From a virus: DNA of 64,000 nucleotides. Shown here piece by piece: positions 15,652 through 22,672 of this stretch. The DNA is taken from the IMG/VR virus record IMGVR_UViG_3300021424_000003, positions 1-64,000 of that record. One strand, given 5' to 3'. Made by a program: the position numbers and the translations under genes. Within the stretch, counting starts at the first letter, position 1, and each line of letters begins with the position of its first letter. The notes beneath the pieces are model-generated. The model worked only from the letters and a program-made list of their open reading frames with translations, was not told where the DNA came from and did not search any database.

Positions 15652-15722
15652 CCATTTCGGTTTGCACTAGCACCTACAACAACACCCCCGACCAATTATG
15701 TGCTATTGTCTCGAGCGTATAA
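15648..15722 (+). CDS. 24-residue frame, copy of the peptide at 7719
   Basis: It starts at a GTG in the GTGA overlap and reads V-T-I-S-V-C-T-S-T-Y-N-N, then stops. About 60 bases match the frame at 7719 with roughly five differences. Its start also matches the fibre at 15091 with an internal deletion. It is likely a truncated fibre head. Confidence 0.35.
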   Translation: MTISVCTSTYNNTPDQLCAIVSSV

Positions 15723-15746
15723 GTACACCCCTCGAGGGCACAATAG
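15703..15746 (+). other. Imperfect hairpin at the end of the fibre array
   Basis: CTATTGT plus CTCGAG on the left pair with CTCGAG and ACAATAG on the right, interrupted by a GGC bulge, with a loop of 15 bases. No T-run follows. The left arm is also present at 7763-7775 as part of the repeated short frame, but there the right arm is missing. Confidence 0.35.
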
Positions 15747-15782
15747 TTGTAAAGAGTTTCCGCAACAAGGAGTGATGACAAA

Positions 15783-15938
15783 ATGGAAGAACAGCTCGAC
15801 CCGCAAACACTTATCGACGAACTCGTCAGGCGCATCCAAACACTAACGCTCGAAAACGTGGTGTTATCAGCGCGCCTCACAGCAGCAATCAAATCACAAA
15901 ACGAAACAACTGCCAGCGGAGACGACACAGGGCAGTAA
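15783..15938 (+). CDS. Small coiled-coil protein of unknown function
   Basis: 51 residues with AAGGAG about ten bases before the ATG. It reads as one amphipathic helix (L-I-D-E-L-V-R-R-I-Q-T-L-T-L-E-N-V-V-L-S-A-R-L) followed by a short acidic, Thr-rich tail. Proteins of this form are often encoded at the boundary of phage structural and accessory regions. It heads the accessory cluster that contains the oxygenase and halogenase. Confidence 0.55.
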   Translation: MEEQLDPQTLIDELVRRIQTLTLENVVLSARLTAAIKSQNETTASGDDTGQ

Positions 15939-15941
15939 ACA

Positions 15942-16178
15942 TTGGTTACCATCAATCGCTCCGTCGCCATGATGGACTCGCTCAAGCAGGAGCTGTTTAC
16001 GCTGTGCATCCAGAATGGCATTGACCCAGAGACGCTGGACATCGAAAATCCAGATTCCGACCCAGCAATAGCGGCGTCTACTCCTCACGAGCATAACTTC
16101 TATGCAATTCGTAGAATTAAGCAGGTATGCGAGGGATACGTCTTGGCTAAAGGGAAGTTTGATAATCTAGCCGAGTGA
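15942..16178 (+). CDS. Small helical protein with NGIDPE motif (copy 1 of 3)
   Basis: 78 residues. I keep the TTG at 15942 because it gives an N-terminus closer in length to the paralogues; an ATG at 15969 is the alternative. The core reads L-K-Q-E-L-F-T-L-C-I-Q-N-G-I-D-P-E-T-L-D-I-E-N-P, then an unstructured stretch, then I-R-R-I-K-Q-V-C-E-G-Y-V-L-A-K-G-K-F-D-N-L. Relatives with the same two helices and the I-D-P-(E/D)-(x)-(I/L)-D-(I/P) turn are at 19465 (+) and 20783 (-). I do not recognise the family. Placement at both edges of the oxygenase-halogenase block suggests a helper or regulator, which is inference only. Confidence 0.6.
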   Translation: MVTINRSVAMMDSLKQELFTLCIQNGIDPETLDIENPDSDPAIAASTPHEHNFYAIRRIKQVCEGYVLAKGKFDNLAE

Positions 16179-16615
16179 TTCGTTCGGTTTACTGCCCTTC
16201 TGAGGAGTTCCTTGAAGAGGCGCAATCTTTAGCTGAAAAAAATAGCCTGTCTATAACTATTGGACGGTCGGAATCTATGGAAAATATAGATTTTGACGAA
16301 ACCAGGGTATGCATTGTCCACATCCCCACAATTCACATTTTTAATATTTCATCGCCGACCCTTCCGATTGGACTGATGCAGGCTTTTGGGTATACGTGTG
16401 ATTACATTGATTTTAAGAAAGATGGCAATACTCCGATACTGAAAGTCAGGTATGGGCATAATTTTTCAGAAGAAATAAAAATACAGCCTTTTTATCTAGA
16501 GTCCCATATAGCAAAGTATTCGCATAGATTTTCTTCGGCAGGCATACATGATGTGAGTATTGTTGTTGCCGGGGAAGAATATGTCAAAAATTACACATTT
16601 GAGGTGACGGAGTGA
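16175..16615 (+). CDS. Unknown protein with possible PKD-like C-terminal domain
   Basis: 146 residues starting at a GTG in the GTGA overlap with the gene before. The N-terminal half is mixed alpha/beta and unfamiliar (P-S-E-E-F-L-E-E-A-Q-S-L-A). The last 45 residues have the strand pattern of an immunoglobulin-like PKD domain, with Y-S-H-R-F-S-S-A-G-I-H-D-V-S-I-V-V and a final Y-T-F-E-V. It overlaps the oxygenase gene by four bases, so the two are probably made together. It could be a structural protein or a partner of the enzymes; no function is claimed. Confidence 0.5.
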   Translation: MIRSVYCPSEEFLEEAQSLAEKNSLSITIGRSESMENIDFDETRVCIVHIPTIHIFNISSPTLPIGLMQAFGYTCDYIDFKKDGNTPILKVRYGHNFSEEIKIQPFYLESHIAKYSHRFSSAGIHDVSIVVAGEEYVKNYTFEVTE

Positions 16616-17199
16616 AGATAGAAGTTTTAGCGCCATGCATCAACTATTACACAGAGGTATATGACGCTTATCCATTAATAGAAATGCTTGAAGAGGAGGC
16701 CGATAAATCGTGGCCTCGGATGGAGTGGGCGAGGTCATCTACCGGGCAGGCTGGTAATACATCTGTAAATGAGTACCGCTCGTCAATGGAAATGTCCTTG
16801 CTACCGATTATGACCGAAGAGGACATACCGGAGTTAAACCACATAAAAGATGGGTTTCATAAAATATACAGTGAAATAGATAAGTGCGTCTGGGACTACA
16901 GAAACCAGTATGAATTATTTATTTCTCGTCACGAGCCATTTAGTGTTTTGAGGTATGAGAATAGCGCTGAATACCATATACATACAGACTCGTCCCCAGA
17001 GAACGGAAGAGTCATGAGTATGGTTGGGTACTTTAACGACGGATATGAGGGCGGAAAATTGGAGTTCCCATTATTTAATGTAGAAATTCAGCCAGAGGCC
17101 GGCTCTGTAATCCTCTTTAGTTCGGCATATCCATACCAACATGCTGCACACCCAGTAACGAAAGGCACCAAGTATTCCTTGGTGACGTGGTTCCAGTGA
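16612..17199 (+). CDS. 2-oxoglutarate / Fe(II)-dependent oxygenase (prolyl 4-hydroxylase-like)
   Basis: 195 residues, close to the size of minimal P4H-type enzymes. The iron-binding facial triad is visible: H124-T-D126 (within Y-H-I-H-T-D-S-S) and distal H177 in P-Y-Q-H-A-A-H-P-V, followed by K187 where family members bind 2-oxoglutarate with Arg or Lys. G-Y-E-G-G-K-L-E-F-P before the jelly-roll end and P-E-A-G-S-V-I-L-F-S-S are also typical. Known relatives hydroxylate protein proline or asparagine, or small molecules; the substrate here is not evident. It is coupled by overlaps to both neighbours and sits two genes before a halogenase, implying a joint modification pathway. Confidence 0.8.
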   Translation: MKIEVLAPCINYYTEVYDAYPLIEMLEEEADKSWPRMEWARSSTGQAGNTSVNEYRSSMEMSLLPIMTEEDIPELNHIKDGFHKIYSEIDKCVWDYRNQYELFISRHEPFSVLRYENSAEYHIHTDSSPENGRVMSMVGYFNDGYEGGKLEFPLFNVEIQPEAGSVILFSSAYPYQHAAHPVTKGTKYSLVTWFQ

Positions 17200-18002
17200 G
17201 AAAAGTAAAGTACAAGATTGCAAATTTCACTTCGGATATTCCGAGAGTGAAAAAAAACGAAATGCTTATAATTCCGCATACAAACCTACTGTGGGAAGTG
17301 CCTCCATTTACGAATAGAAACAACAAGCCAGAGTGGTGGAAAAATCTAGAAAAGGGGAAAGGCTCTCTCCGGAGGTGCCATGGAACTATTGACTACCTGT
17401 CTCTGGGCGTCACATTTTCGCTATGGACAAATGTTCACGTAAGACCGACAGCGAACAACAAAAGTTTCGAGCTCAAGCTGGACCAAATGGGCGCACCAGA
17501 AATGAGGCCAGAGTTTAGAACCGAATGGTTCCCGTACTCCTCAACGGAGGGGTGTCCGTTTGCAAAAAACAGAGAAATACCTGAAGGCGACTTTCCCAAG
17601 CTGGTTACGCCCTGGATGTTTAAAACTGCACCAGGGTATTCCACACTAATCCTTCCGACCCTATTTGAGCAAAATCCCAACTATTCAGTTTTGCCGGGAG
17701 TTGTTCATACCGACTACTACCACGCAATAAATATTGTTCTCAATATACATACTAAAAATGAGTTCACTATACCGATAGGGACCCCCATGTATCAGTTGAT
17801 TCCATTTAAGAGGAGCGACAATACCTCCGAAATAATCAAGGGCAACGAAAGCATGTGGAGATTTGTAAACGGAAGAGGTGTTGGCCAGCACTACTTGGGC
17901 GATTTTGACAGAAGAATTTCGTACCGCAGGGAGTTGGCGCGAGCCGATGATTCTGTGGAAAAAGAAGACAAGTCGCTTATTGAAAGAATCCTGAGAAGAT
18001 GA
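17196..18002 (+). CDS. Unknown 268-residue protein encoded beside the halogenase
   Basis: I place the start at the GTG of the GTGA overlap. The protein has W-E-V-P-P-F near residue 35, P-E-W-W-K-N-L, and Y-S-S-T-E-G-C-P-F-A-K near 115. The second half has a beta-rich pattern ending N-E-F-T-I-P-I-G-T-P-M-Y-Q-L-I-P-F-K-R. From memory this resembles uncharacterised phage proteins of similar length found close to halogenase and hydroxylase genes (possibly DUF6065), but I cannot confirm the family. Its last four bases overlap the halogenase start (ATGA), which argues for a shared pathway. Function unknown. Confidence 0.6.
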   Translation: MRKVKYKIANFTSDIPRVKKNEMLIIPHTNLLWEVPPFTNRNNKPEWWKNLEKGKGSLRRCHGTIDYLSLGVTFSLWTNVHVRPTANNKSFELKLDQMGAPEMRPEFRTEWFPYSSTEGCPFAKNREIPEGDFPKLVTPWMFKTAPGYSTLILPTLFEQNPNYSVLPGVVHTDYYHAINIVLNIHTKNEFTIPIGTPMYQLIPFKRSDNTSEIIKGNESMWRFVNGRGVGQHYLGDFDRRISYRRELARADDSVEKEDKSLIERILRR

Positions 18003-19462
18003 TTAAAACAATATGTGTTGCTGGTTCAGGAACGGCTGGGAACATATTCGCCTTGATGCTTAGGCAGGCATTTCCGTCATGTGAAATCATAAAGGTCTAC
18101 TCTCCAGAAATAGGCATAGTTGGCGTCGGTGAGGGCTCGACTGAACACTGGAAAATGTTTATGAATATGTGTGAAATCCCATTAGGGGAGATGATTGTAG
18201 AGACTTCAGCTACACACAAACTAGGAATTAGGTTCGAAGGGTGGACAAATCACACCCCTGATTATTTTCACAGTATTAGCGGCAACGAGTATCTAAACCA
18301 GTTTGGGCTAATGGGGCTGTACTCGGGTCTTAATGAAAACAGAAAACTTCTAACTAATTCAATTTCTTATAGAGGTCTTATAGAGCATTCCGTCCACTCG
18401 AAAGACCCACACAACAGGACAAATCAGTTTCACTTTGACACTTTCAAGCTCAATAAATACTTCGAAAAGCTGTGTATTCAAAGGAATATAAAACTTGTAG
18501 AGGCTGAGATAAAAAATGTGGAAATTGATGTGGAAAACGGACGAATAAAGTCCCTTCACCTAGACAATAATAAAGCTGTCAGTGCTGACATATTTATTGA
18601 CGCAACGGGTTTCAAAAGAGTGCTGATGTCGGCCGTCGGCGCAAATAAATGGAAGTCATATTCTAAATTCCTCCCTATGAATGCGGCAATCGCATTTCCT
18701 TCAGCTTTGCCAGAAGACAGAAAAATAAACCCCTTCACTAGGGCTATAGCAAAATCATCTGGGTGGATGTGGGAAATTCCCACACAAGAGAGACGTGGCA
18801 ACGGTTATGTGTACTGCTCTGAATTTATTTCTGAAGAAGAGGCTGTTAATGAGGCGTCTACTCAGGTCGGCTTCGAGGTTGAACCAGCAAGAAAGTTCTC
18901 AATAGACCCAGGTTGTCTTGAGGAGCAATGGGTGAAGAACGTCATTTCAGCAGGACTATGTTCAAGTTTTGTCGAGCCACTCGAAGCAACCTCCATAGGT
19001 TCAACAGTGATGCAATCTGTGGCGGCAGTTAGGTATTTGGCTGGATACAACGGAAGCCCGGTTTTGGCAAAAAACTACAACGCGCGGATGAATGAAATGA
19101 TGGAGAATCTCGTGTCCATGATTTCTCTTCACTATCTCTCAGATAGGGGAGATACGGAATTTTGGAGATTCGCCCAGGGGCTGGATAGGCCGGAATATCT
19201 GGTCGAACTTCTGGAGCTTTGGGCAGTGAGACCACCGACAGAGGGGGACATGAAGAAGGGGCAATATGAGTTATTCCATGAACCCCATTTCTGGCATGTA
19301 GCTCAGGGCCAGGGGCTCATCAGCGCTGACGCCTCCTCGCGTATAATTGACATGCTTGGTATTAGGCAGGCAGTCAACAAAAAAATATGGGACCTCAAGG
19401 TTGAGCAAACCGCTGAACCAGTGATTGACCATCTAAAAGCACTACTTGCTCTAAAGGAGTAA
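17999..19462 (+). CDS. Flavin-dependent (tryptophan-type) halogenase
   Basis: 487 residues. Family marks in order are a dinucleotide-binding G-S-G-T-A-G at 9-14, G-V-G-E-G-S-T-E at 42-49, and T-H-K-L-G-I-R-F with K74 in the place of the catalytic lysine of PrnA/RebH. The G-W-M-W-E-I-P motif lies near 255 and F-V-E-P-L-E-A-T-S near 324, where E329 aligns with the catalytic glutamate. The enzyme would use reduced flavin, oxygen and halide to halogenate an aromatic or phenolic substrate; a separate flavin reductase is needed and none is visible here. A flavin-dependent halogenase from a cyanophage (VirX1) is a known precedent. Both catalytic residues are kept, so an active enzyme is expected. 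The substrate is unknown. Confidence 0.88.
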   Translation: MIKTICVAGSGTAGNIFALMLRQAFPSCEIIKVYSPEIGIVGVGEGSTEHWKMFMNMCEIPLGEMIVETSATHKLGIRFEGWTNHTPDYFHSISGNEYLNQFGLMGLYSGLNENRKLLTNSISYRGLIEHSVHSKDPHNRTNQFHFDTFKLNKYFEKLCIQRNIKLVEAEIKNVEIDVENGRIKSLHLDNNKAVSADIFIDATGFKRVLMSAVGANKWKSYSKFLPMNAAIAFPSALPEDRKINPFTRAIAKSSGWMWEIPTQERRGNGYVYCSEFISEEEAVNEASTQVGFEVEPARKFSIDPGCLEEQWVKNVISAGLCSSFVEPLEATSIGSTVMQSVAAVRYLAGYNGSPVLAKNYNARMNEMMENLVSMISLHYLSDRGDTEFWRFAQGLDRPEYLVELLELWAVRPPTEGDMKKGQYELFHEPHFWHVAQGQGLISADASSRIIDMLGIRQAVNKKIWDLKVEQTAEPVIDHLKALLALKE

Positions 19463-19464
19463 AA

Positions 19465-19713
19465 ATGGGTATAGAACAGTTTCTATCTGCGGAAGATAAA
19501 AAGGCTGCACTTGGGGAGGTTAAGTCACTCCTTGAAAGGGAGATTTATTTCCTGTGCCTGAAAACGGGCGTAGACCCGGAAGAGATTGACCCAGAGACGT
19601 TTACCGCTCAGGGGGTAATCAATCCCGTGCCCGTGAGCATGATGACGTACCAAATAATTGAAACCCATTGTAAGAATCTAGTAGCGGTTACAGCAAAACT
19701 AGCGACAATGTAG
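19465..19713 (+). CDS. Small helical protein with GVDPEEID motif (copy 2 of 3)
   Basis: 82 residues starting two bases after the halogenase stop. It shares with the gene at 15942 the helix-turn L-E-R-E-I-Y-F-L-C-L-K-T-G-V-D-P-E-E-I-D-P and a second helix (I-I-E-T-H-C-K-N-L-V-A-V-T-A-K-L). Overall identity is low outside these helices. Its presence right behind the halogenase makes a role as partner or stabiliser of the neighbouring enzymes conceivable, but nothing in the sequence proves it. Confidence 0.6.
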   Translation: MGIEQFLSAEDKKAALGEVKSLLEREIYFLCLKTGVDPEEIDPETFTAQGVINPVPVSMMTYQIIETHCKNLVAVTAKLATM

Positions 19714-19723
19714 GGCCCGGATT

Positions 19724-20443
19724 ATGGTATGGCCCCAGTATCTAACGCTACCAAATGAGGTAATTTTTAGACCACCGGCAACGGAGCCGCCTGGTTACAA
19801 TGGCGTTTTTCAGTTAATGAAAAGCTTTTTTGTTGTTGAAGGTCTAAATGTTCCCAGAACTGGGCGTTGCGAGAATCTTTGCTATAGCTCGGACTCCCCG
19901 GTTGTTGGCACAAAATATGAAAGCGAAGTAAACCTACTCGGAAAGAAGTCACCATTTTCCGGCACCTCACTAAAGACAGAGAATCTAAAAGTAGTGCGGT
20001 GGGTAATGGATGTAAAAGGGCTGTTTTCTATTGTGTATCTGGAATACACAGAACACCCAGTCGTCTATGGTGAATCGAGAGACTCTTTCTATTTGGAACA
20101 GGACGACTCCCCGTCAGCGATGTGGGTTGGCAGAACTCTTCCAGAGCTTTTCAAAAACATGAGAGAATGGTCCATCCTTCTGGATGACCCCTTCAATTCT
20201 GACCACCCCGTTGCACAGATTTCCAAAGCTGCATTTGATTACATGGGCACCCCAGAATGGGTGTATGAGGAAATAGATAATATGCCCGATATGCATTTAT
20301 CTAGATTTCTCAAGGGCGATGAAAACTATAGAGAGCTCGTATGGGGGTTCCCTCAGTTTTCTAACGAAATGATTGATTGGCTTGACAGCCACTTTAAAGC
20401 CAATAAATTCAAATCTCTTGAGCAGATGCTTGAGGAAATGTAA
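19724..20443 (+). CDS. Unknown 239-residue protein of the accessory cluster
   Basis: No family recognised. The N-terminus has a Pro-rich stretch (F-R-P-P-A-T-E-P-P-G-Y-N-G) and the middle is beta-rich with aromatic residues (V-V-R-W-V-M-D-V-K-G-L-F-S-I-V-Y-L-E-Y). The last 80 residues are acidic and helical, with P-E-W-V-Y-E-E-I-D-N-M-P and W-L-D-S-H-F. No signal peptide or membrane segment is seen. It shares a one-base TAATG junction with the tiny frame that follows. Confidence 0.5.
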   Translation: MVWPQYLTLPNEVIFRPPATEPPGYNGVFQLMKSFFVVEGLNVPRTGRCENLCYSSDSPVVGTKYESEVNLLGKKSPFSGTSLKTENLKVVRWVMDVKGLFSIVYLEYTEHPVVYGESRDSFYLEQDDSPSAMWVGRTLPELFKNMREWSILLDDPFNSDHPVAQISKAAFDYMGTPEWVYEEIDNMPDMHLSRFLKGDENYRELVWGFPQFSNEMIDWLDSHFKANKFKSLEQMLEEM

Positions 20444-20520
20444 TGACATTACAGGAAGAAAAACTTTACAAAGAAGCCCAACCGTACAACCACGGATTTT
20501 TCGTTTTATGGTCTGATTGA
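20443..20520 (+). CDS. Tiny frame closing the accessory operon
   Basis: A 25-residue frame starting in the TAATG overlap with the previous gene and ending W-S-D. The overlap and AT-rich but sense-like codons argue for translation, but there is no recognisable motif and it may be chance. A hairpin capable of ending transcription lies at its 3' end. Confidence 0.3.
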   Translation: MTLQEEKLYKEAQPYNHGFFVLWSD

Positions 20521-20547
20521 AACATTTAAATCAGATGTTCAGACATC
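20512..20547. terminator. Possible terminator between convergent operons
   Basis: The plus and minus operons meet here. TCTGATT at 20512-20518 pairs with AATCAGA at 20529-20535, and an alternative stem GATGT/ACATC forms at 20534-20547. Stems are short (5-7 bp) and T-tracts are lacking, so function is inferred from position only. Confidence 0.3.
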
Positions 20548-20570
20548 AGACAGAATATCTGGCCTATAAA

Positions 20571-20786
20571 TCACCAATGCCCGACTGGGCACTCGGCGTG
20601 CTGTAGACGCACCTTGAGGTTCATAAAACAACCACACTTACGACACTGGTTTGTCGCTTCAATAAAATGAGGGCATTCGGTACATATTGAGTACCTATTA
20701 CGCGCTTCTTCATCGGATGCGTATTTGGTCGACTTCCTGAAAAAGTCTAAAGGAGAGGCTTTTTTACCGCGATTTTCTCTTGTCAC
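20571..20786 (-). CDS. Small zinc-ribbon protein
   Basis: 71 residues from a GTG in the GTGA overlap with the gene before. The end contains I-C-T-E-C-P-H-F, then Q-C-R-K-C-G-C-F-M and A-E-C-P-V-G-H-W: a zinc ribbon with paired C-x2-C knuckles. The C-x2-C-P-x-F / C-x2-C-G-C-F-M / C-P arrangement recurs in small proteins of cyanophages and other large phages. Such ribbons usually bind nucleic acid or scaffold a protein contact. Role unknown. Confidence 0.6.
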   Translation of the reverse strand: MTRENRGKKASPLDFFRKSTKYASDEEARNRYSICTECPHFIEATNQCRKCGCFMNLKVRLQHAECPVGHW

Positions 20787-21046
20787 GAAAGAGAGTCTAT
20801 CTTGCCTTGCAACATGGCGTAAGCATTGCACAGTTCTTCAATTCGTGACACCTCGATTGATTTACTGGGATTCTTTTCGTCATCTTTAAGTGATGCCAAA
20901 ATTGAGTTTTCAAATGGGTTGGAAATATCTATATCATCAGGGTCTATCCCATTGATGGCCAGCAGTCTGAACAACTCTGTCGCTATTTGTGACTTAGCAG
21001 CAGAAAGCGAAGCCATTTTCTGTATGTTTGAAATTTCAAGTTTCAT
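20783..21046 (-). CDS. Small helical protein with NGIDPDDIDI motif (copy 3 of 3)
   Basis: 87 residues. Shared with the copies at 15942 and 19465 are I-A-T-E-L-F-R-L-L-A-I-N-G-I-D-P-D-D-I-D-I-S-N-P and the second helix R-I-E-E-L-C-N-A-Y-A-M-L-Q-G-K-I-D-S-L. Unlike the other copies it is on the minus strand next to glycine-rich fibre genes. The family is thus scattered across the accessory region on both strands. Function unknown. Confidence 0.6.
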   Translation of the reverse strand: MKLEISNIQKMASLSAAKSQIATELFRLLAINGIDPDDIDISNPFENSILASLKDDEKNPSKSIEVSRIEELCNAYAMLQGKIDSLS

Positions 21047-21054
21047 TTCTTCTC

Positions 21055-22671
21055 CTAATTATTAAGAACAATTATCTGCATTCCTGGAGTGCCAGCTATG
21101 CTCCACGGGGGAATCGGTAAGCTTGATGTACCACCAGAGGTGTCAATTGATATCCCGGAAGGTGGGGATGTCTCGGTAACCAATATTACTCCTCCTCCGC
21201 CCCCAGGATTGCCATTAGTTCCTTCTGTTACTGAGCCAGCAGTTCCCGCTGGTCCGGCCAATCCAGCTACCCCTGCAGCACCACCAGGCCAATCGAAGGA
21301 ATAGTGCCCTACGTTTAGAACTGGTCCAGCATGTCTGTGTACATTTACATCATGGGCTCGGGGCGCTCTATGGTGTACGGTGTACTGGCCGGTAACGTAT
21401 TGTATGCCGCCGGAGAACCCGCCTTGACCGCTGTTATTTGCCCCAGTATGGTTCACGTTGGCGTTGTGATGATAATGAACAGGGTTATCAAGTTGCATGT
21501 GCGCATAATTACCCGCTGGAGCTCCACCGGTAGATGAAGGAGAGGAAAAGTGATTATGGTTTACCCCATTTATAGAAGTAAAATCACCGGCGAACGGAAC
21601 AAAGTTATTTAGTATCCCATGGTCATGGTGGGTTGCTGCCGCAAAAGTCGGAATACCACCTATTGATGCTGAGTAATGCTCTTCATACACATATCTTTGA
21701 GACGCAGAGCTGGCATGACTCATGATAAATGAGCCATTCGTTGGGTCTGGAAAACCAGCCGTACGCGCGCCAGCATGTGAATGCGGCAGTGGGGTTGTGT
21801 GGTGGTCCTGTCCACTGTGGTGCGCTGGCCTAGTGTGATGGTATGTATAAAAGGCAACAGCGTGTCCAGTCTTAGCGGCTGGAGAAGAGCCTCCCGAACC
21901 AGGCGAGCCTCCATGCATTGGCCCTGGCGCTATTGCCGGTGTTTTATCAATTCCATTCCTTCCTTGACTAAAAATTGTTCCACTTCCAGCGACAGTCTTT
22001 GCCGCGACTATTACAACAGGTCCACCAAAACCTCCTGCTCCGCCAACCCCCGCTGTACCCGGCGAAGCCAAAGCGCCTCTTGTCCCTGGCGTTGCATCCG
22101 AGCCTTTTCCACCAGGAACACCATGGTTGTTTGCATCTGGTGGATACTGTCCAGGACTACCGCCTGTACCGGCAGAACCGGGCCATGTTGCAGGGGAATC
22201 TGTACCGGGTGTTAGTGTTCCATTTGTTCCAGATGTTCCTCCGGAACCGCCAGAAAGCTGCCTCAAAATCCCAGAAGACTCCCGGTATGAGCCAGATACA
22301 GCAGATTGCACATCATTTAAAATAGATGCGGGTATTTGTGTTGCTGTTGTTCCAGGACCAGCTCCGCCTATTGAGTAAATTACCGCAGTAGAAGATGGTG
22401 TATTCCCAGATACAGTACCGGAAGTAACAGTTGTATTGCTTTTCACACCTATGGAACCATTTATCGTCAGTGCACTTTTCACAAAAACCCTGAACCCATT
22501 CGTGTTTAGATGAACCCCAGAATTTATTGTTAGATTGTTATAGTGCATGTCCCTAGATAGCGAGGTGTTGGCTGAAATAACAACGTTTCCATCCACGCCA
22601 CTTCCATAGACAGAATCGTTGCCAATTCTTTGTTTAAAGGTTTTATCTGGAAATCTTACGAGCGAACCCAT
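21055..22671 (-). CDS. Glycine-rich, histidine-rich fibre protein
   Basis: 538 residues. An N-terminal beta domain (D-G-N-V-V-I-S-A-N-T-S-L-S-R-D-M-H-Y-N-N then N-G-F-R-V-F-V-K) is typical of phage surface fibres and is shared with the next gene upstream. The middle is dominated by Gly, Pro, Ser and Thr with G-x-x runs. Residues about 270-460 contain many histidines, in clusters such as T-Y-H-H-T-R-P-A-H-H and G-Q-D-H-H. The C-terminus has a collagen-like G-P-A-G-T-A-G stretch. Histidine clusters in fibres often bind metal ions. It may be a decoration or a side fibre. Base usage looks ordinary for the neighbourhood. Confidence 0.65.
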   Translation of the reverse strand: MGSLVRFPDKTFKQRIGNDSVYGSGVDGNVVISANTSLSRDMHYNNLTINSGVHLNTNGFRVFVKSALTINGSIGVKSNTTVTSGTVSGNTPSSTAVIYSIGGAGPGTTATQIPASILNDVQSAVSGSYRESSGILRQLSGGSGGTSGTNGTLTPGTDSPATWPGSAGTGGSPGQYPPDANNHGVPGGKGSDATPGTRGALASPGTAGVGGAGGFGGPVVIVAAKTVAGSGTIFSQGRNGIDKTPAIAPGPMHGGSPGSGGSSPAAKTGHAVAFYTYHHTRPAHHSGQDHHTTPLPHSHAGARTAGFPDPTNGSFIMSHASSASQRYVYEEHYSASIGGIPTFAAATHHDHGILNNFVPFAGDFTSINGVNHNHFSSPSSTGGAPAGNYAHMQLDNPVHYHHNANVNHTGANNSGQGGFSGGIQYVTGQYTVHHRAPRAHDVNVHRHAGPVLNVGHYSFDWPGGAAGVAGLAGPAGTAGSVTEGTNGNPGGGGGVILVTETSPPSGISIDTSGGTSSLPIPPWSIAGTPGMQIIVLNN

Positions 22672-22672
22672 G

